Positions 30,684 through 40,815 of a stretch of DNA of 64,000 nucleotides are shown piece by piece; position 1 is the first letter of the stretch; every line of letters begins with the position of its first letter. The DNA is from Roseivivax sediminis. Lineage in GTDB: Bacteria; Pseudomonadota; Alphaproteobacteria; Rhodobacterales; Rhodobacteraceae. Location: contig NZ_FOMS01000015.1 in assembly GCF_900112685.1 (NCBI RefSeq), forward strand, positions 39,834-103,833, read 5' to 3'. The notes under the pieces are model-generated. The model did no database searches and was not told where the DNA came from. It saw nothing but the letters and a program-made list of their open reading frames with translations. A program made the translations under genes and the position numbers.

Positions 30684-33080
30684 TCACACCAGGTAGGCGG
30701 CGGTGATCCGCTCGCCGAGATCGGTCAGATCGCGCGCAAGGCTGCGCAGGGCGGCCGCATCCATGTCCGTGGGCTCCGCTGTGGCGAGGCGGGTGTCGAT
30801 GCGCATCGCCGCGCGCATCACGTCCGACAGGGTGCCGCTCACCTCCGCGCCCGGCAGTTCGGCGGCGAGCGCATGGATCCGCGCCACCTGGAACCGGACG
30901 GAGCGCGGATTGCGGTGATCAAGCGCCAGAAGGTCGATGACCGAGGTGCGGCTGCTGTCAATCTGGTAGCGGCGGCGATGGGTCATCACGCTGTCGCCGA
31001 CCTCGATGGCGATGTCGAAGGCGCCATCGGGCGCGTCCTCCGCGGCGAAATCCGAGAGCGTCGACACCATGTTCTGCGCCCGTTCCAGCGCCCGGCCGAT
31101 GGACAGGAAGCGCCATCCGACAAAGCGGTACATGTTGTCGTGGACGAGCCCGGCGAAACCGGCCGTGCCGCGCAGGAACTGCCCCAGCGCACGCGCCGCC
31201 TCGTCGCCCGGCTGGACGTGCCGCATATGATCGGCGACCTCGTCCTTCAGCGTCTGAAGCGCCACCCAGCCGTCGACCGAGAACCGGTCGCGCACCTTGG
31301 AGGCGGAGCGGATCGCGGCCTCGAGCGCGGCGGTCACGGCCCCCGGTTCGGCGGCCTCGCGCGGCACGCCGAGCGCGCGCAGATGCGCGGCAAGGCGGGC
31401 GACACGCGGGTCGTCCTCGCGTCCGGTCTCGGCCAGACGCAGGTGGTAGGCGCGCAAGAGGCGCACCATCGTCTCGGCCCGCTCGACGTAGCGACCGAGC
31501 CACATAAGGTTGTCGGCGGCGCGCGACGGCAGCAGGCTGTCGGCGGCGCGCTGGAACGGTGCGCCGGCGTCGTGCATCGTCTCGGGCGCAACGTCGCGGT
31601 CCGACACGACCCAGACATCGGCCACCCGGCCCCCGCGCCGCAGCGCCAGCGCGGTGGCATCCGCCGACCCGCCGATCCGGGCATAGCCCCCCGGCATCAC
31701 CTTCCAGCCCGACGCCGTACGGGCGGCGAAGACCCGCAGCATCACCGGCCGCGCCTGCAGGGCGCCGTCCTCGTAGACCGGAGTGGTCGACAGGCTCACC
31801 GCCTCCTGCCCAACCAGCGCGCCTTTCTGCGCGCGCACCCAGGCCGCCGGATCGGCATCGCGTCCGTCCTGGAAACGCCCGGCTATAAGCTGCGCGCCGT
31901 CCGCCTCGAACGGCAGATCCTGGCTGAGCGCGTCTCCCACCATCATCCGGCCGAGATTCGCAGCGACGTATTCGCGCTCCCGCTCCTGCCCGCACCACCA
32001 GGTCGCGAGGTTGGGCAGCTTGAGCCGCTCGCCGGTCAGGTATTCGGCCATGCGCGGCAGGAAGGCGAGGAAGGCGCGGCTCTGCACCAGCCCGGCGCCG
32101 AGCGCGTTGGCCATGCAGACATTGCCCTCGCGCAGCGCCCTGACCAGCCCCGGCGTGCCGAGCGCGGAGCGGTCGTCAAGCTCCAACGGATCGGCAAACG
32201 CGGAATCGAGCCGCCGCCAGAGCACCGAGATCGGCTTCAGCCCGGCGACGGTGCGCACCATGACCCGGCCGCCCACCACGGTCAGGTCCTCGCCCTCCAG
32301 CAGCATCAGGCCGAGATATCGGGCGATGTAGGCGTGTTCGAAATAGGTTTCCGTCCCCAGCCCCGGCGTCAGGATCGCCATGCGCCCGTCCAGCGTCTCG
32401 GCCGAGCGTTGCAGCGCGCTGCGGAACGCCCGGAAGAACCCGGCGAGGCGGTGGATCGTACCATGCTCGAACGGGTCCGAGAAAGCGCGCATGGTCGCCA
32501 CCCGGTTTTCCAGCGCGAAGCCCGCGCCCGAGGGCGCCTCGGTCCGGTCGCCGAGGACGAACCACGACCCGTCGGGCGCGCGGCCCAGTTCGAACGCGAC
32601 GAAGTGCAGGTAGTGGCCCGAAGGCGGCCGCAGGCCGACCATCGGTCGCAGCCATGCGGGGTTGCCGGCGACAAGCTCGGGCGGCAGCACACCCTCGCGC
32701 ACCAGCCAGCCGGCGCCGTAGAGGTCTGCCAGAACGCTTTCGAGCACCTCGGCGCGTTGTGCCACGCCGTCCGCGATCTTCAGCCACTCGGCTTCTTCCA
32801 GCAGCATCGGCACGTGGCTGAGCGGCCAGTCCCGTTCGGCCGGCCCGTCCCCGGTGGACTGGCGGAAGAACACGCCGGCATCCCGCAGGTATTGCTCGCC
32901 GCGGGCGAAGCGGCGCGAGACGTCCTCGGCCGAGAGGTGGGCGAAACGCTCCAGGAAGGGTCGCCAGACCGGGCGCACATGCCCGTCCGGTCCGAACATC
33001 TCGTCCGCCACGCCCTCCGGCACCCGATAGTCGCCGATCAGAGACGCCAGGGCGTGCCCCGCCTGCGCGTTCTGGTCCAT
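30684..33080 (-). CDS. Circularly permuted ATP-grasp/alpha-E fusion protein
   Basis: This 798-residue protein fuses two families often encoded as separate genes. The circularly permuted ATP-grasp part covers about 60-480, with LTPGLGTETYFEHAYIARYL, DLTVVGGRVMVRT and LREGNVCMANALGAG. The alpha-E helical domain covers about 500-798 and begins SRAADNLMWLGRYVERAE. ATP-grasp enzymes of this type are thought to make peptide or amide bonds via acyl-phosphates; alpha-E is a partner of unknown action. The ATG at 33080 has GGAAGGAC upstream and is preferred over an earlier TTG. It lies between two transglutaminase genes. Confidence 0.9.
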   Translation of the reverse strand: MDQNAQAGHALASLIGDYRVPEGVADEMFGPDGHVRPVWRPFLERFAHLSAEDVSRRFARGEQYLRDAGVFFRQSTGDGPAERDWPLSHVPMLLEEAEWLKIADGVAQRAEVLESVLADLYGAGWLVREGVLPPELVAGNPAWLRPMVGLRPPSGHYLHFVAFELGRAPDGSWFVLGDRTEAPSGAGFALENRVATMRAFSDPFEHGTIHRLAGFFRAFRSALQRSAETLDGRMAILTPGLGTETYFEHAYIARYLGLMLLEGEDLTVVGGRVMVRTVAGLKPISVLWRRLDSAFADPLELDDRSALGTPGLVRALREGNVCMANALGAGLVQSRAFLAFLPRMAEYLTGERLKLPNLATWWCGQEREREYVAANLGRMMVGDALSQDLPFEADGAQLIAGRFQDGRDADPAAWVRAQKGALVGQEAVSLSTTPVYEDGALQARPVMLRVFAARTASGWKVMPGGYARIGGSADATALALRRGGRVADVWVVSDRDVAPETMHDAGAPFQRAADSLLPSRAADNLMWLGRYVERAETMVRLLRAYHLRLAETGREDDPRVARLAAHLRALGVPREAAEPGAVTAALEAAIRSASKVRDRFSVDGWVALQTLKDEVADHMRHVQPGDEAARALGQFLRGTAGFAGLVHDNMYRFVGWRFLSIGRALERAQNMVSTLSDFAAEDAPDGAFDIAIEVGDSVMTHRRRYQIDSSRTSVIDLLALDHRNPRSVRFQVARIHALAAELPGAEVSGTLSDVMRAAMRIDTRLATAEPTDMDAAALRSLARDLTDLGERITAAYLV

Positions 33081-33138
33081 CCGTCGTCCTTCCGCCTGAT
33101 CCGCCGCCAAGCCGCAACGGGGGAATCAGAGGGGTGTA

Positions 33139-36100
33139 TCACACCGCGGCGGGGCGGCGCAGATCCAGCGTGAAGGGAAATTCCGGGTGCGGCACCTCTG
33201 CCGCCGCGACGTATGGCCCCGGCGTATGACCCAAGGGTTCGAACCGGGCGAGCCGGCGCGCCTCCGCCTCGTTGCCGTTCACCGGGAAGGTGTCGTAGTT
33301 GCGCCCGCCCGGATGCGCGACGTGGTATGTGCAGCCGCCGAGCGCCCGTCCCGTCCAGGTGTCGTAGACATCGAAGGTCAGCGGCGCGTGCACCGGCACC
33401 GTCGGGTGCAGCGCCTCGGCCGGCTGCCACGCTTTGAAGCGCACGCCGGCGACGGACATGCCCGACGTCACCGTCCTCGTCAGCGGCACCCGCCGGCCGT
33501 TGCAGGTCACCGCGTAGCGGTCTGGATTGGCGGTGGTCAGCTGCACCTGCAGGCGCTCGACCGAGCTGTCGGTGTAGCGCACCGTCCCGCCGATGGCGCC
33601 GCGTTCGCCAAGGACGTGCCAGGGCTCCAGCGCCTGCCGGATCTCCAGATGCGTGCCCTCGTAGTCCACCTGCCCGCAGAACGGGAAGCGGAACTCGGCC
33701 TGCGCCTCGAACCACGCGGGGTCGAGCGCGAAGCCGTGGTCGCCAAGGTCGCGCAGAAGGTCGAGGAAATCCTGCCAGAGGAAATAGGGCAGCATGAAGC
33801 GGTCGTGCAGCTCCGTCCCCCAGCGCACCGGCCGGCCCGAGATCGGCGCCTGCCAGCAGCGCGCGATGATCGCCCGCAGAAGCACCTGCTGGGCCAGGCT
33901 CATCTTCGGGTCGGGCGGCATCTCGAAGCCGCGGAATTCCACGAGGCCGAGCCGGCCGGTCGGCCCGTCGGGCGAGAACAACTTGTCGATGCAGATCTCG
34001 GCGCGGTGGGTGTTGCCGGTCACATCGATCAGGATGTTCCGCAGGAGCCGGTCCACGAGCCATGGCGGCGTGCCGCCCCAGTCGGGTGACGGAATGTTCG
34101 CCAGCGCGATCTCCAGCTCGTAGAGCGAATCGTGCCGCGCCTCGTCGATCCGGGGTGCCTGCGAGGTTGGTCCGATGAAGAGACCCGAGAACAGATAGCT
34201 CAGCGACGGGTGCCGCTGCCACGTGAGGATCAGCGATTTCAGAAGGTCGGGCCGGCGCAGGAACGGCGAGTCGTTCGGCGTCGCGCCCCCCACGACGACA
34301 TGGTTGCCGCCCCCGGTGCCGGTGTGGCGCCCGTCGATCATGAACTTGTCGGCGCCGAGCCGGCATTGCCGGGCCTCCTCGTAGATCGCTTCCGTCGTCG
34401 CGACGCACTCGTCCCAGCTATGGGCGGGGTGGATGTTCACCTCGATCACGCCGGGATCGGGCGCAACGCGGATCACGTTCATGCGCGGGTCGTGCGGCGG
34501 CGCATAGCCCTCGATATGGACCGGCATGCCGAGACGCCGCGCCGCCCGCTCTGCCGCCGCGACGAGATCGAGGTAATCCTCCAGGCTCTCCACCGGCGGC
34601 ATGAAGACGCAAAGCTTGCCGGCTCGCGGCTCCACCGACAGCGCGGTGCGCACCGCGCCCTCGACCGGGGAGAGCTGCTGCTCGATCACGGCCTGAACCT
34701 CGGCCTGCGGCGCGGGGGCGGAGACGGGCTGCGCCCGGTCGCCCTCAACGTCCGGCCCATGGTCGTAATCGGGCAGATCGCCACGCGGCACGGTCGGATC
34801 GGTGATGTAGGTGTAGGGGTATTGCGCCGGCGGCACGTAGGGCAGCGCGCCCAGCGGGATGCGGTAGCCAACGGGGCTGTCGCCCGGCACCAGGAACACC
34901 TTGCCGCGCCGCAGTTTCCACTTCTCCGACCGCCACTTGCGCCCCGCCGCCTTCGACTGCCACGCTTGGATCGGCAGCACGTAGCCGGTGGGCTGCGTCA
35001 GCCCGCGCTCGAACACCTTCGCCATGCGGTGACGTTCCTCGGCGTCCTTGAGGCGGTTGTTCTCGGGCGTGACGTTCTCGGGCAGGTTCGCTTCCTTCAG
35101 GAGCCATTCCGCCGGGTCCTCGTAGGCCGGAACGACATAATCGGGCGTCACCGCCAGCTCCTCGGCCATGGTCGCAAGGAAGCTGCCTGCCGCCTCGGGA
35201 TCGGCGGCGCCGCCCGCGCTTTCGGAGGCGACGAGGGACGCATCCTCCCAGATCGGCTTGCCGTCGCGGCGCCAGTAAAGCGAGAAGGTCCAGCGCGGCA
35301 GCGTCTCGCCGGGATACCACTTGCCCTGCCCGTAATGCAGAAAGCCCCCGGGCGCGAAGCGGGTGCGCAGACGGCGGATCAGCGTGTCGGCGAGGCCGCG
35401 CTTCATCGGGCCGACGGCGGCGGTGTTCCACTCGGCGCTCTCGTAGTCGTCGATCGACACGAAAGTCGGCTCGCCGCCCATGGTCAGGCGCACGTCACCA
35501 GCCTCCAGCGCCGCGTCGACCTTGTGGCCGAGCGCGTTCAGCGCCTGCCAGGCGTCGTCCGAGAACGGCTTGGTGATGCGCGGATGTTCCGCCACGCGCG
35601 CCACGGTCATGTCGAAATGAAAATCGGTCTTCACCTGCCCGATTGCCTGGAAACCGCCGGCGATCGGCGCGGCGTTGGCGAAATGCGGCGTCGCGGCGAG
35701 CGGGATGTGGCTTTCCCCGGCAAAAAGCCCGCTGGTCGGATCGAGCCCGATCCAGCCCGCGCCCGGCAGGAACACCTCTACCCAGGCGTGCAGGTCGGTG
35801 AAGTCGTGGTCGGTGCCCGACGGACCGTCGAGCGCCTCCAGATCCGGCTTGAGCTGGATGAGGTAACCCGACACGAAGCGCGCCGCGAAACCCAGATGCC
35901 GCAGGAGGTTCACCAGCAGCCAGGAGCTGTCCCGGCAGGAGCCCGAGCCGCGCTCCAGCGTCTCCTCCGGGGTCTGCACGCCCGGCTCCATGCGGATGAG
36001 GTACTCCACGTCGCCCGACAGCTTGGCATTGAGACCGACCAGCATGTCGACGGTGCGCGCCTCCTCACGTGGAATGCTGGCGAGGTAGTCGGCGAAACGC

Positions 36101-36474
36101 GGCCCCGTCGCCACAGGCTTGCGGTAGATCGACAGATCCTCGGTCAGCTCGGCCGGGTACTCGAAGGGCCATGTCTCGGCCGCTTCCTCCACGAAGAAGT
36201 CGAACGGATTGTAGACCGACATGTCCGCGACGAGGTCGACCTCGATCCGGAACTCGCGCACCGGTTCGGGGAAGACGAAGCGCGCCAGCCAGTTGCCGTA
36301 GGGGTCCTGCTGGTGGTTCACGAAATGCGGTGTCGGACCGACCTTCAGCGAATGCGAGATGACCCGCGTGCGCGAATGCGGCGCCGGGCGCAGCCGCACG
36401 ATCTGCGGGCCGAGCGTGACGTTGCGATCATAGGTGTAATGGGTGAGGTGGTGGATGCTTGCGTAAATCGCCAT
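33139..36474 (-). CDS. Transglutaminase-DUF2126 protein
   Basis: This 1111-residue protein has a transglutaminase region in its first 300 residues with an intact triad: Cys180 in [10 protein letters not shown], His229 in [10 protein letters not shown] and Asp245 in GLDPTSG. The rest matches the large DUF2126 region, with [14 protein letters not shown] near 343, [18 protein letters not shown] and [13 protein letters not shown] in what looks like a glutamine synthetase-type ligase core. It is the first large gene of the minus-strand cluster, 58 bp ahead of the ATP-grasp/alpha-E gene. The family is linked by context to peptide synthesis or tagging, but its substrate is not established. Confidence 0.92.
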   Translation of the reverse strand: MAIYASIHHLTHYTYDRNVTLGPQIVRLRPAPHSRTRVISHSLKVGPTPHFVNHQQDPYGNWLARFVFPEPVREFRIEVDLVADMSVYNPFDFFVEEAAETWPFEYPAELTEDLSIYRKPVATGPRFADYLASIPREEARTVDMLVGLNAKLSGDVEYLIRMEPGVQTPEETLERGSGSCRDSSWLLVNLLRHLGFAARFVSGYLIQLKPDLEALDGPSGTDHDFTDLHAWVEVFLPGAGWIGLDPTSGLFAGESHIPLAATPHFANAAPIAGGFQAIGQVKTDFHFDMTVARVAEHPRITKPFSDDAWQALNALGHKVDAALEAGDVRLTMGGEPTFVSIDDYESAEWNTAAVGPMKRGLADTLIRRLRTRFAPGGFLHYGQGKWYPGETLPRWTFSLYWRRDGKPIWEDASLVASESAGGAADPEAAGSFLATMAEELAVTPDYVVPAYEDPAEWLLKEANLPENVTPENNRLKDAEERHRMAKVFERGLTQPTGYVLPIQAWQSKAAGRKWRSEKWKLRRGKVFLVPGDSPVGYRIPLGALPYVPPAQYPYTYITDPTVPRGDLPDYDHGPDVEGDRAQPVSAPAPQAEVQAVIEQQLSPVEGAVRTALSVEPRAGKLCVFMPPVESLEDYLDLVAAAERAARRLGMPVHIEGYAPPHDPRMNVIRVAPDPGVIEVNIHPAHSWDECVATTEAIYEEARQCRLGADKFMIDGRHTGTGGGNHVVVGGATPNDSPFLRRPDLLKSLILTWQRHPSLSYLFSGLFIGPTSQAPRIDEARHDSLYELEIALANIPSPDWGGTPPWLVDRLLRNILIDVTGNTHRAEICIDKLFSPDGPTGRLGLVEFRGFEMPPDPKMSLAQQVLLRAIIARCWQAPISGRPVRWGTELHDRFMLPYFLWQDFLDLLRDLGDHGFALDPAWFEAQAEFRFPFCGQVDYEGTHLEIRQALEPWHVLGERGAIGGTVRYTDSSVERLQVQLTTANPDRYAVTCNGRRVPLTRTVTSGMSVAGVRFKAWQPAEALHPTVPVHAPLTFDVYDTWTGRALGGCTYHVAHPGGRNYDTFPVNGNEAEARRLARFEPLGHTPGPYVAAAEVPHPEFPFTLDLRRPAAV

Positions 36475-36611
36475 GAGGGTCCGGGCCTGGGAAATCGTGT
36501 CGCAGTCAGCTTCTCAGGCCCCGGCGCCCTTTGCACGCCTCAATCGTGTTCGGACCGCCCGGTCCGGCGGCGAACTGCCCGCCAATTGGGCAACGGACGC
36601 GCTGCCGTGGC

Positions 36612-36779
36612 TCAGACGCTGCGCGATGACCCGCAATCGAACATGGTCTTGAGCGAAAAAGCGGTCTCGGACATCTCGCCGCGCGCCTCGAGGGCGAGCG
36701 ACAGGTGCCCGATCCCGATGAGCGCGGCCAGCAGCACCGCCTTGCAGAGCGTGAAATCGCGAACGGTATGAGAGCGCAT
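36612..36779 (-). CDS. Small 55-residue membrane or secreted peptide upstream of the transglutaminase cluster
   Basis: The frame begins at an ATG eight bases after GGAGG. It encodes a basic start (MRSHTVRDFTLCK), a hydrophobic helix at about 14-30 (AVLLAALIGIGHLSLAL) and a polar tail ending MFDCGSSRSV. A strong ribosome site, a sensible helix and a palindromic operator 20 bp upstream support a real gene. It is on the same strand as, and 137 bp before, the transglutaminase-DUF2126 gene. I do not recognise the family. It might be a substrate of the neighbouring peptide-modifying enzymes or an unrelated small membrane protein. Confidence 0.55.
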   Translation of the reverse strand: MRSHTVRDFTLCKAVLLAALIGIGHLSLALEARGEMSETAFSLKTMFDCGSSRSV

Positions 36780-36799
36780 AATGTGTCCTCCGGCATATC

Positions 36800-36815
36800 T
36801 GAACCGAACGGTTCA
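36800..36815. promoter_or_regulatory. Perfect palindromic operator TGAACCG-AA-CGGTTCA
   Basis: Two 7-base arms are separated by AA, 20 bp upstream of the 55-codon gene start. The size and symmetry fit a TetR-type repressor site. No TetR gene lies beside it. Confidence 0.55.
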
Positions 36816-36902
36816 ATCATGCCCGAGACGCGTGTTTCAGTCCACTCACAAGCAGGTCACGTTCGGTGCGCTGGCGCGCACCCATCGGTGCGCCACGGCC
36901 GA

Positions 36903-37820
36903 TCAGTCGCTTTCGGCGGCCGGACGCGAGCGCGACATCCTGTTGGCGTAGTCCGTCGCCGCATGTAGCCCGCCGAGCGGAAAGATATGCGCGCCCGCGA
37001 TCTGCGTCTCGGGGTTGTCGGCGCAGTAATCTGCGAGGTCCGACAGCACCTCGGTCGGCTCGAACGGTTTGACCAGCCGGGTGACGTCCTTCGCGCGTTT
37101 CTGCAGCACCGACAGCGACGGGCCGACACCGCAGGCGATGGCGTATTTCAGCAGCGTCTGCAGCTTCGCCGGGCCGGCGACGCCGACATGGATCGGCAAC
37201 GTCACGCCGCTCTGCCGCATCCGTTCGGCCCAGTCTATCACCGGCTCGGCGGCAAAGACGAACTGCGTGACCAGCCCCATCTCGGCCTCCGTGCGCTCCG
37301 AGAAGTCCTGCTTCCAGCGCGCCGCCGCGTCGATACCGCTTGTGCCGCCGTCCGGGTCGATGTCGCGGTTGCCCTCGGGATGGCCTGCGACGTGCAGCCG
37401 GTTGAAGCCGTGCTTGTCGAACAGCCCGGTCTCGAGCATCGCCATGGAACTCTCGAAGGCGCCGCCCTCGTGCAGCCGGTCGCCCGACAGGACCAGCGCC
37501 TGGCGCGCGCCCGCCTCTTCGGCGTAGCGCCGCAGCCGGGTCTCGAGCGCCTCGCGGCTGTCCAGCGTGGCGGCGGGCACGTGCGGCATCGGGGTGAAAC
37601 CCTCGTCGGTCAGGCGCCGCGCGCAGGCCACCATGTCGTCCTCGGGCGTGCCCTTGATGTGGGTGATGTAGACCCGGGTGCCGGCGGGCAGGATCGTGCG
37701 CAGATCGTCGATCTCGGCGGCCGTCTTCGGCATCACCTCGATCGAGTAGCCGGACAGGAACGCCGGGACCGCGGCGCTGCGGCGGGCCGCGGCCGACTTG
37801 AAGAAATTCAGGATCGTCAT
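36903..37820 (-). CDS. metF: Methylenetetrahydrofolate reductase-like protein (MetF family)
   Basis: This 305-residue protein has the MTHFR TIM-barrel pattern: SGYSIEVMPKTAAE near residue 23, AGTRVYITHIKGTPEDDMVA near 46, HVPAATLDS, LVLSGDR and QFVFAAEPVIDW. MTHFR interconverts 5-methyl- and 5,10-methylene-tetrahydrofolate with FAD. Here it closes the GntR-ligM-TRAP-metF operon, 47 bp after dctM. The likely role is to take methyl-THF produced by the LigM-like demethylase back into the folate pool, as in the known ligM-metF arrangement of aromatic degraders. A housekeeping methionine role is less likely in this context. Confidence 0.85.
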   Translation of the reverse strand: MTILNFFKSAAARRSAAVPAFLSGYSIEVMPKTAAEIDDLRTILPAGTRVYITHIKGTPEDDMVACARRLTDEGFTPMPHVPAATLDSREALETRLRRYAEEAGARQALVLSGDRLHEGGAFESSMAMLETGLFDKHGFNRLHVAGHPEGNRDIDPDGGTSGIDAAARWKQDFSERTEAEMGLVTQFVFAAEPVIDWAERMRQSGVTLPIHVGVAGPAKLQTLLKYAIACGVGPSLSVLQKRAKDVTRLVKPFEPTEVLSDLADYCADNPETQIAGAHIFPLGGLHAATDYANRMSRSRPAAESD

Positions 37821-37867
37821 GGTGTCTCCTCCTCACCACCGCACCGCTGCGGCACGGGGCCTTGCGC

Positions 37868-39172
37868 TCATCCGAACATGGTGTCGGGCAGGATCAGCGA
37901 AATCTGCGGCACCGCGATCAATATGGCCAGCGTGACAAGCATCGCCAACCAGAACGGCAGCACGCCGCGGAAGATCTGGCCCAGCGGCACGTCGGGTGCA
38001 ACCGACTTGACGATGAACACGTTGATTCCGACCGGCGGCGAGATAAGCCCCATCTCCAAAGTCAGCACCACCAGAACGCCGAACCAGATCGGGTCTATGC
38101 CAAGCTCCGTCACCACCGGAAAGAAGATCGGCAATGTCAGCACCAGCATCGCGAAACCTTCGAGAAAGCAGCCGAGGACGAGATAGACCAGCAGGATCGC
38201 CGCAAGGGTGCCGAGGGTGCCGAGCTCCAGCGCGCTGAGGCCCGCGCCGACCGCAGACGGAATGTGGCTGAGCGCCAGGAACGGGTTGATCAGGTGCGCT
38301 GCGATCAGGATCAGCATGACCGTGGCCGTGGTCACGATGCTTTCGCGCGCCGCCTGCCAGAGCGTCGCGGGGCCGAGCGCGCGGGTGACGACACCGTAGA
38401 GGATCACCAGCGCGGCCCCCACACCCGCCGCCTCCACCGGGGAGAACATGCCGGTATAGATGCCGCCGATGGTCATCAGGATCACCCCGAGGATCGGCAG
38501 CGCCCCGCGCATTGCCCGCGCCTTTTCCGATGCGGTGGTCGACGGGCCGGCGGGCCCCATGTCCGCCCGCCACCAGCACATCAGGGCGATGGTCGTCAGG
38601 AACGCGGTCAACAGCAGGATCCCCGGCAGCACACCCGCCAGGAAGAGTCGCCCGATCGATTGCTCGGTCAGGATCGCGTAGATCACGAAGCCGGTGGAGG
38701 GAGGGATGAGGATGCCCAGCGTGCCGCCCGCCGCGACGACGCCGGTCGCCAGCCTGGGGTCGTAGTCGAACCGCTCCATTTGCGCGAGCGACACCTTGCC
38801 CATGGTGAGCGCCGAGGCGACGGACGATCCCGAGAGCGCCGCGAAGCCGCCGCAGCCGATCACCGTGGCCGACGCGAGCCCGCCACGGACCTGCCCGATG
38901 CTGGCATAGGCGGCATCGTAGAGTTGCCTGCTCATCCCCGTCGCGGTGGCCACGTTGCCCATCAGGATGAACAGCGGGATGATCACCAGTTCGGGATTGG
39001 AGGCGAGCGTGAACGTCTCGGAGGCCAGAAGCCCCGTCGCCGCGCTCCAGCCGTTGAGCATCCAGATTCCGATGAAGCCGACAAGGAACATCGCGAAGGC
39101 CACCGGGATCCGCAGGATCAACAGGACCAGCAGGACGACGATGCCGATCGTGCCGAGCGCCGCACCACTCAT
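37868..39172 (-). CDS. TRAP transporter large permease (DctM family)
   Basis: This 434-residue permease has about eleven membrane segments and standard DctM blocks: IPLFILMGNVATATGMS near residue 65, ALSGSSVASALTMGKVSLAQM, AAGGTLGILIPPSTGFVIYAI and LEMGLISPPVGINVFIV. The ATG at 39172 overlaps dctQ by 4 bp. It probably imports a methoxylated carboxylate for the LigM-like enzyme, judging by the operon. Confidence 0.92.
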   Translation of the reverse strand: MSGAALGTIGIVVLLVLLILRIPVAFAMFLVGFIGIWMLNGWSAATGLLASETFTLASNPELVIIPLFILMGNVATATGMSRQLYDAAYASIGQVRGGLASATVIGCGGFAALSGSSVASALTMGKVSLAQMERFDYDPRLATGVVAAGGTLGILIPPSTGFVIYAILTEQSIGRLFLAGVLPGILLLTAFLTTIALMCWWRADMGPAGPSTTASEKARAMRGALPILGVILMTIGGIYTGMFSPVEAAGVGAALVILYGVVTRALGPATLWQAARESIVTTATVMLILIAAHLINPFLALSHIPSAVGAGLSALELGTLGTLAAILLVYLVLGCFLEGFAMLVLTLPIFFPVVTELGIDPIWFGVLVVLTLEMGLISPPVGINVFIVKSVAPDVPLGQIFRGVLPFWLAMLVTLAILIAVPQISLILPDTMFG

Positions 39173-39699
39173 GCGGCCTCCTGCGCGACGTCGCTGGCGC
39201 GGCGCTCGCGGGTCACGTCGCGCCCCGACAGCGCCAGTTCCGTGGCGCGCAAGAGCATCCCCAGCGCGGTGATGACCGACAATGCGCACAGCGCGTACTG
39301 GAACCACGCTTTCGGCAGGCCGAGGAGGTTCGTGGACAGGTTCAGCATACGGCTGAGGCCCGCGCTTTCGACCACGGCCCCGGCGATGAAGGCAAAGATC
39401 ACCGCGCCAAGCAGGGCCGAGACGATGTTGATCCAGCGGTTCATCGCGGGCGGATAGCTCTTTTCCAGCACGTCGACAGAGATGTGGCCGCCCACCCGGT
39501 CGCAGGCCGCCATGCCGCCGAAGACCACGATCACCAGCGTCATGGTGATGAGATCCTGGCTGCCGAAGAGCGGGGCGCCGAAGGCGCGGCCGATCACGTC
39601 GATGACGATGACCCCGACCTCGATCAGCGCCCCCACGGCGCCGAGAAAGGCGGACAGACCGATCAGCCCGTCCGCCGCCCTGCGCAGGTGCAGCAGCAC
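39169..39699 (-). CDS. TRAP transporter small permease (DctQ family)
   Basis: This 176-residue protein has four hydrophobic segments and the DctQ-like SQDLITMTLVIVVFGGMAACDR with GGHISVDVL near residue 70. The GTG at 39699 is inferred: it comes one base after the dctP stop and directly before the conserved start, while the earlier ATG lies inside dctP. It overlaps dctM by 4 bp. Confidence 0.85.
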   Translation of the reverse strand: MLLHLRRAADGLIGLSAFLGAVGALIEVGVIVIDVIGRAFGAPLFGSQDLITMTLVIVVFGGMAACDRVGGHISVDVLEKSYPPAMNRWINIVSALLGAVIFAFIAGAVVESAGLSRMLNLSTNLLGLPKAWFQYALCALSVITALGMLLRATELALSGRDVTRERRASDVAQEAA

Positions 39700-39700
39700 G

Positions 39701-40690
39701 TCAGCTGCCCTCGCCGCCCGCGTTCTGCATCGCGTCGTAGGCCGCCTGGCCGCCGACCCGCTCGACATAGGCCTCGGTCACCTCGGCCACGGCGTCGTTG
39801 AAGGCCTGCGCCTCGTCTTCGGAGAGCTCCACGATGGTGTTGTCGCCCGCCTCGCGCGCCGCCTGCAGGGCCGCGTCGGCAGTGGCGTTCCACGCATCCT
39901 CCGCCGATTGCGACAACGGCATGCCCGAGGCCTCCTCGATCGCGGCCCGATGCTCTTCGGGCAGGTTGTCGAAGGTCGACTGCGTCATCACCGTGTAGAA
40001 CACCAGCCGCCCGAGGTTGGCGCCCAGCGTATAGCTGTTGGCGACCTCGTCGAGCTTGAAGTCCGACAGCGTCGAGGCGCCGGTGATCACGCCGTCGATC
40101 AGCCCGGTCTGCATGGCGTTGTAGACCTGGTTGATCGGCATCTGCACCGGCGTCGCGCCGAGCGCTTCGGCCACGTCGGCCGAAGTCGAGCCGGCGACGC
40201 GGACCTTGAGTCCCGAAAGGTCTTCGGGCGTGCGGATCTCGTGGTCCTTCATGATGAAGATGTTCGGCTCGGAGGTCCAAAGCGCCAGCGGCTTGGTGCG
40301 CGGAAACTCCGATTCCAGTTCGGAGTAAGCGTTCCACAGCGCCTCGTAGCCGGGCTGATCCAGCGTCAGGGTCGTCGGCAGTTCCGCGATCATGGTCTTG
40401 GGAAACTGCGAGGAGGTGTAGCCCGGCAGACCCCAGGCCATGTCGGCGACGCCCTGCACGACGCGCACGTACTGCTCGGCCGGGCCGGCGCCGAGCTCGC
40501 CGCCGTGATAGCCGCGCACGGTCAGCTCCCCGCCCGTGGCAGAGGACACGGCCTCGTTCAGCGTCTCGATGACGCTGGCATTGATCGTGTGGAACGGCGG
40601 CGTGAAATTGGCGAACTTGAGCTCCGCCGCCTGCGCCGACATCGCCGTAACGGCGAGCGCGGTCCCGGTCAGAAAACGCTTCAGCAACAT
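39701..40690 (-). CDS. TRAP transporter substrate-binding protein (DctP family)
   Basis: This 329-residue periplasmic protein has a signal peptide (MLLKRFLTGTALAVTAMSAQ, cleavage near AQAAE). DctP features include FANFTPPFHTINASV, WTSEPNIFIMKDHEIRTPED, then LSGLKVRVAGS with the substrate arginine and PINQVYNAMQTGLIDGVITG. GGGAGGAGAG precedes the ATG. It is 125 bp downstream of ligM and one base before dctQ. The ligand is inferred from ligM to be a methoxylated aromatic or similar acid. Confidence 0.9.
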   Translation of the reverse strand: MLLKRFLTGTALAVTAMSAQAAELKFANFTPPFHTINASVIETLNEAVSSATGGELTVRGYHGGELGAGPAEQYVRVVQGVADMAWGLPGYTSSQFPKTMIAELPTTLTLDQPGYEALWNAYSELESEFPRTKPLALWTSEPNIFIMKDHEIRTPEDLSGLKVRVAGSTSADVAEALGATPVQMPINQVYNAMQTGLIDGVITGASTLSDFKLDEVANSYTLGANLGRLVFYTVMTQSTFDNLPEEHRAAIEEASGMPLSQSAEDAWNATADAALQAAREAGDNTIVELSEDEAQAFNDAVAEVTEAYVERVGGQAAYDAMQNAGGEGS

Positions 40691-40815
40691 GTCTCTCTCC
40701 TCCCAGAGTGGTGAGCCGCGACGGAGCGCGGCGTCCCGCGGAACCATACCCCCTATGATCCCGCGGGCTGCATTCTTTCTGACCATGGCGCCATAAGATC
40801 GGGCGCCCGGCCGGA

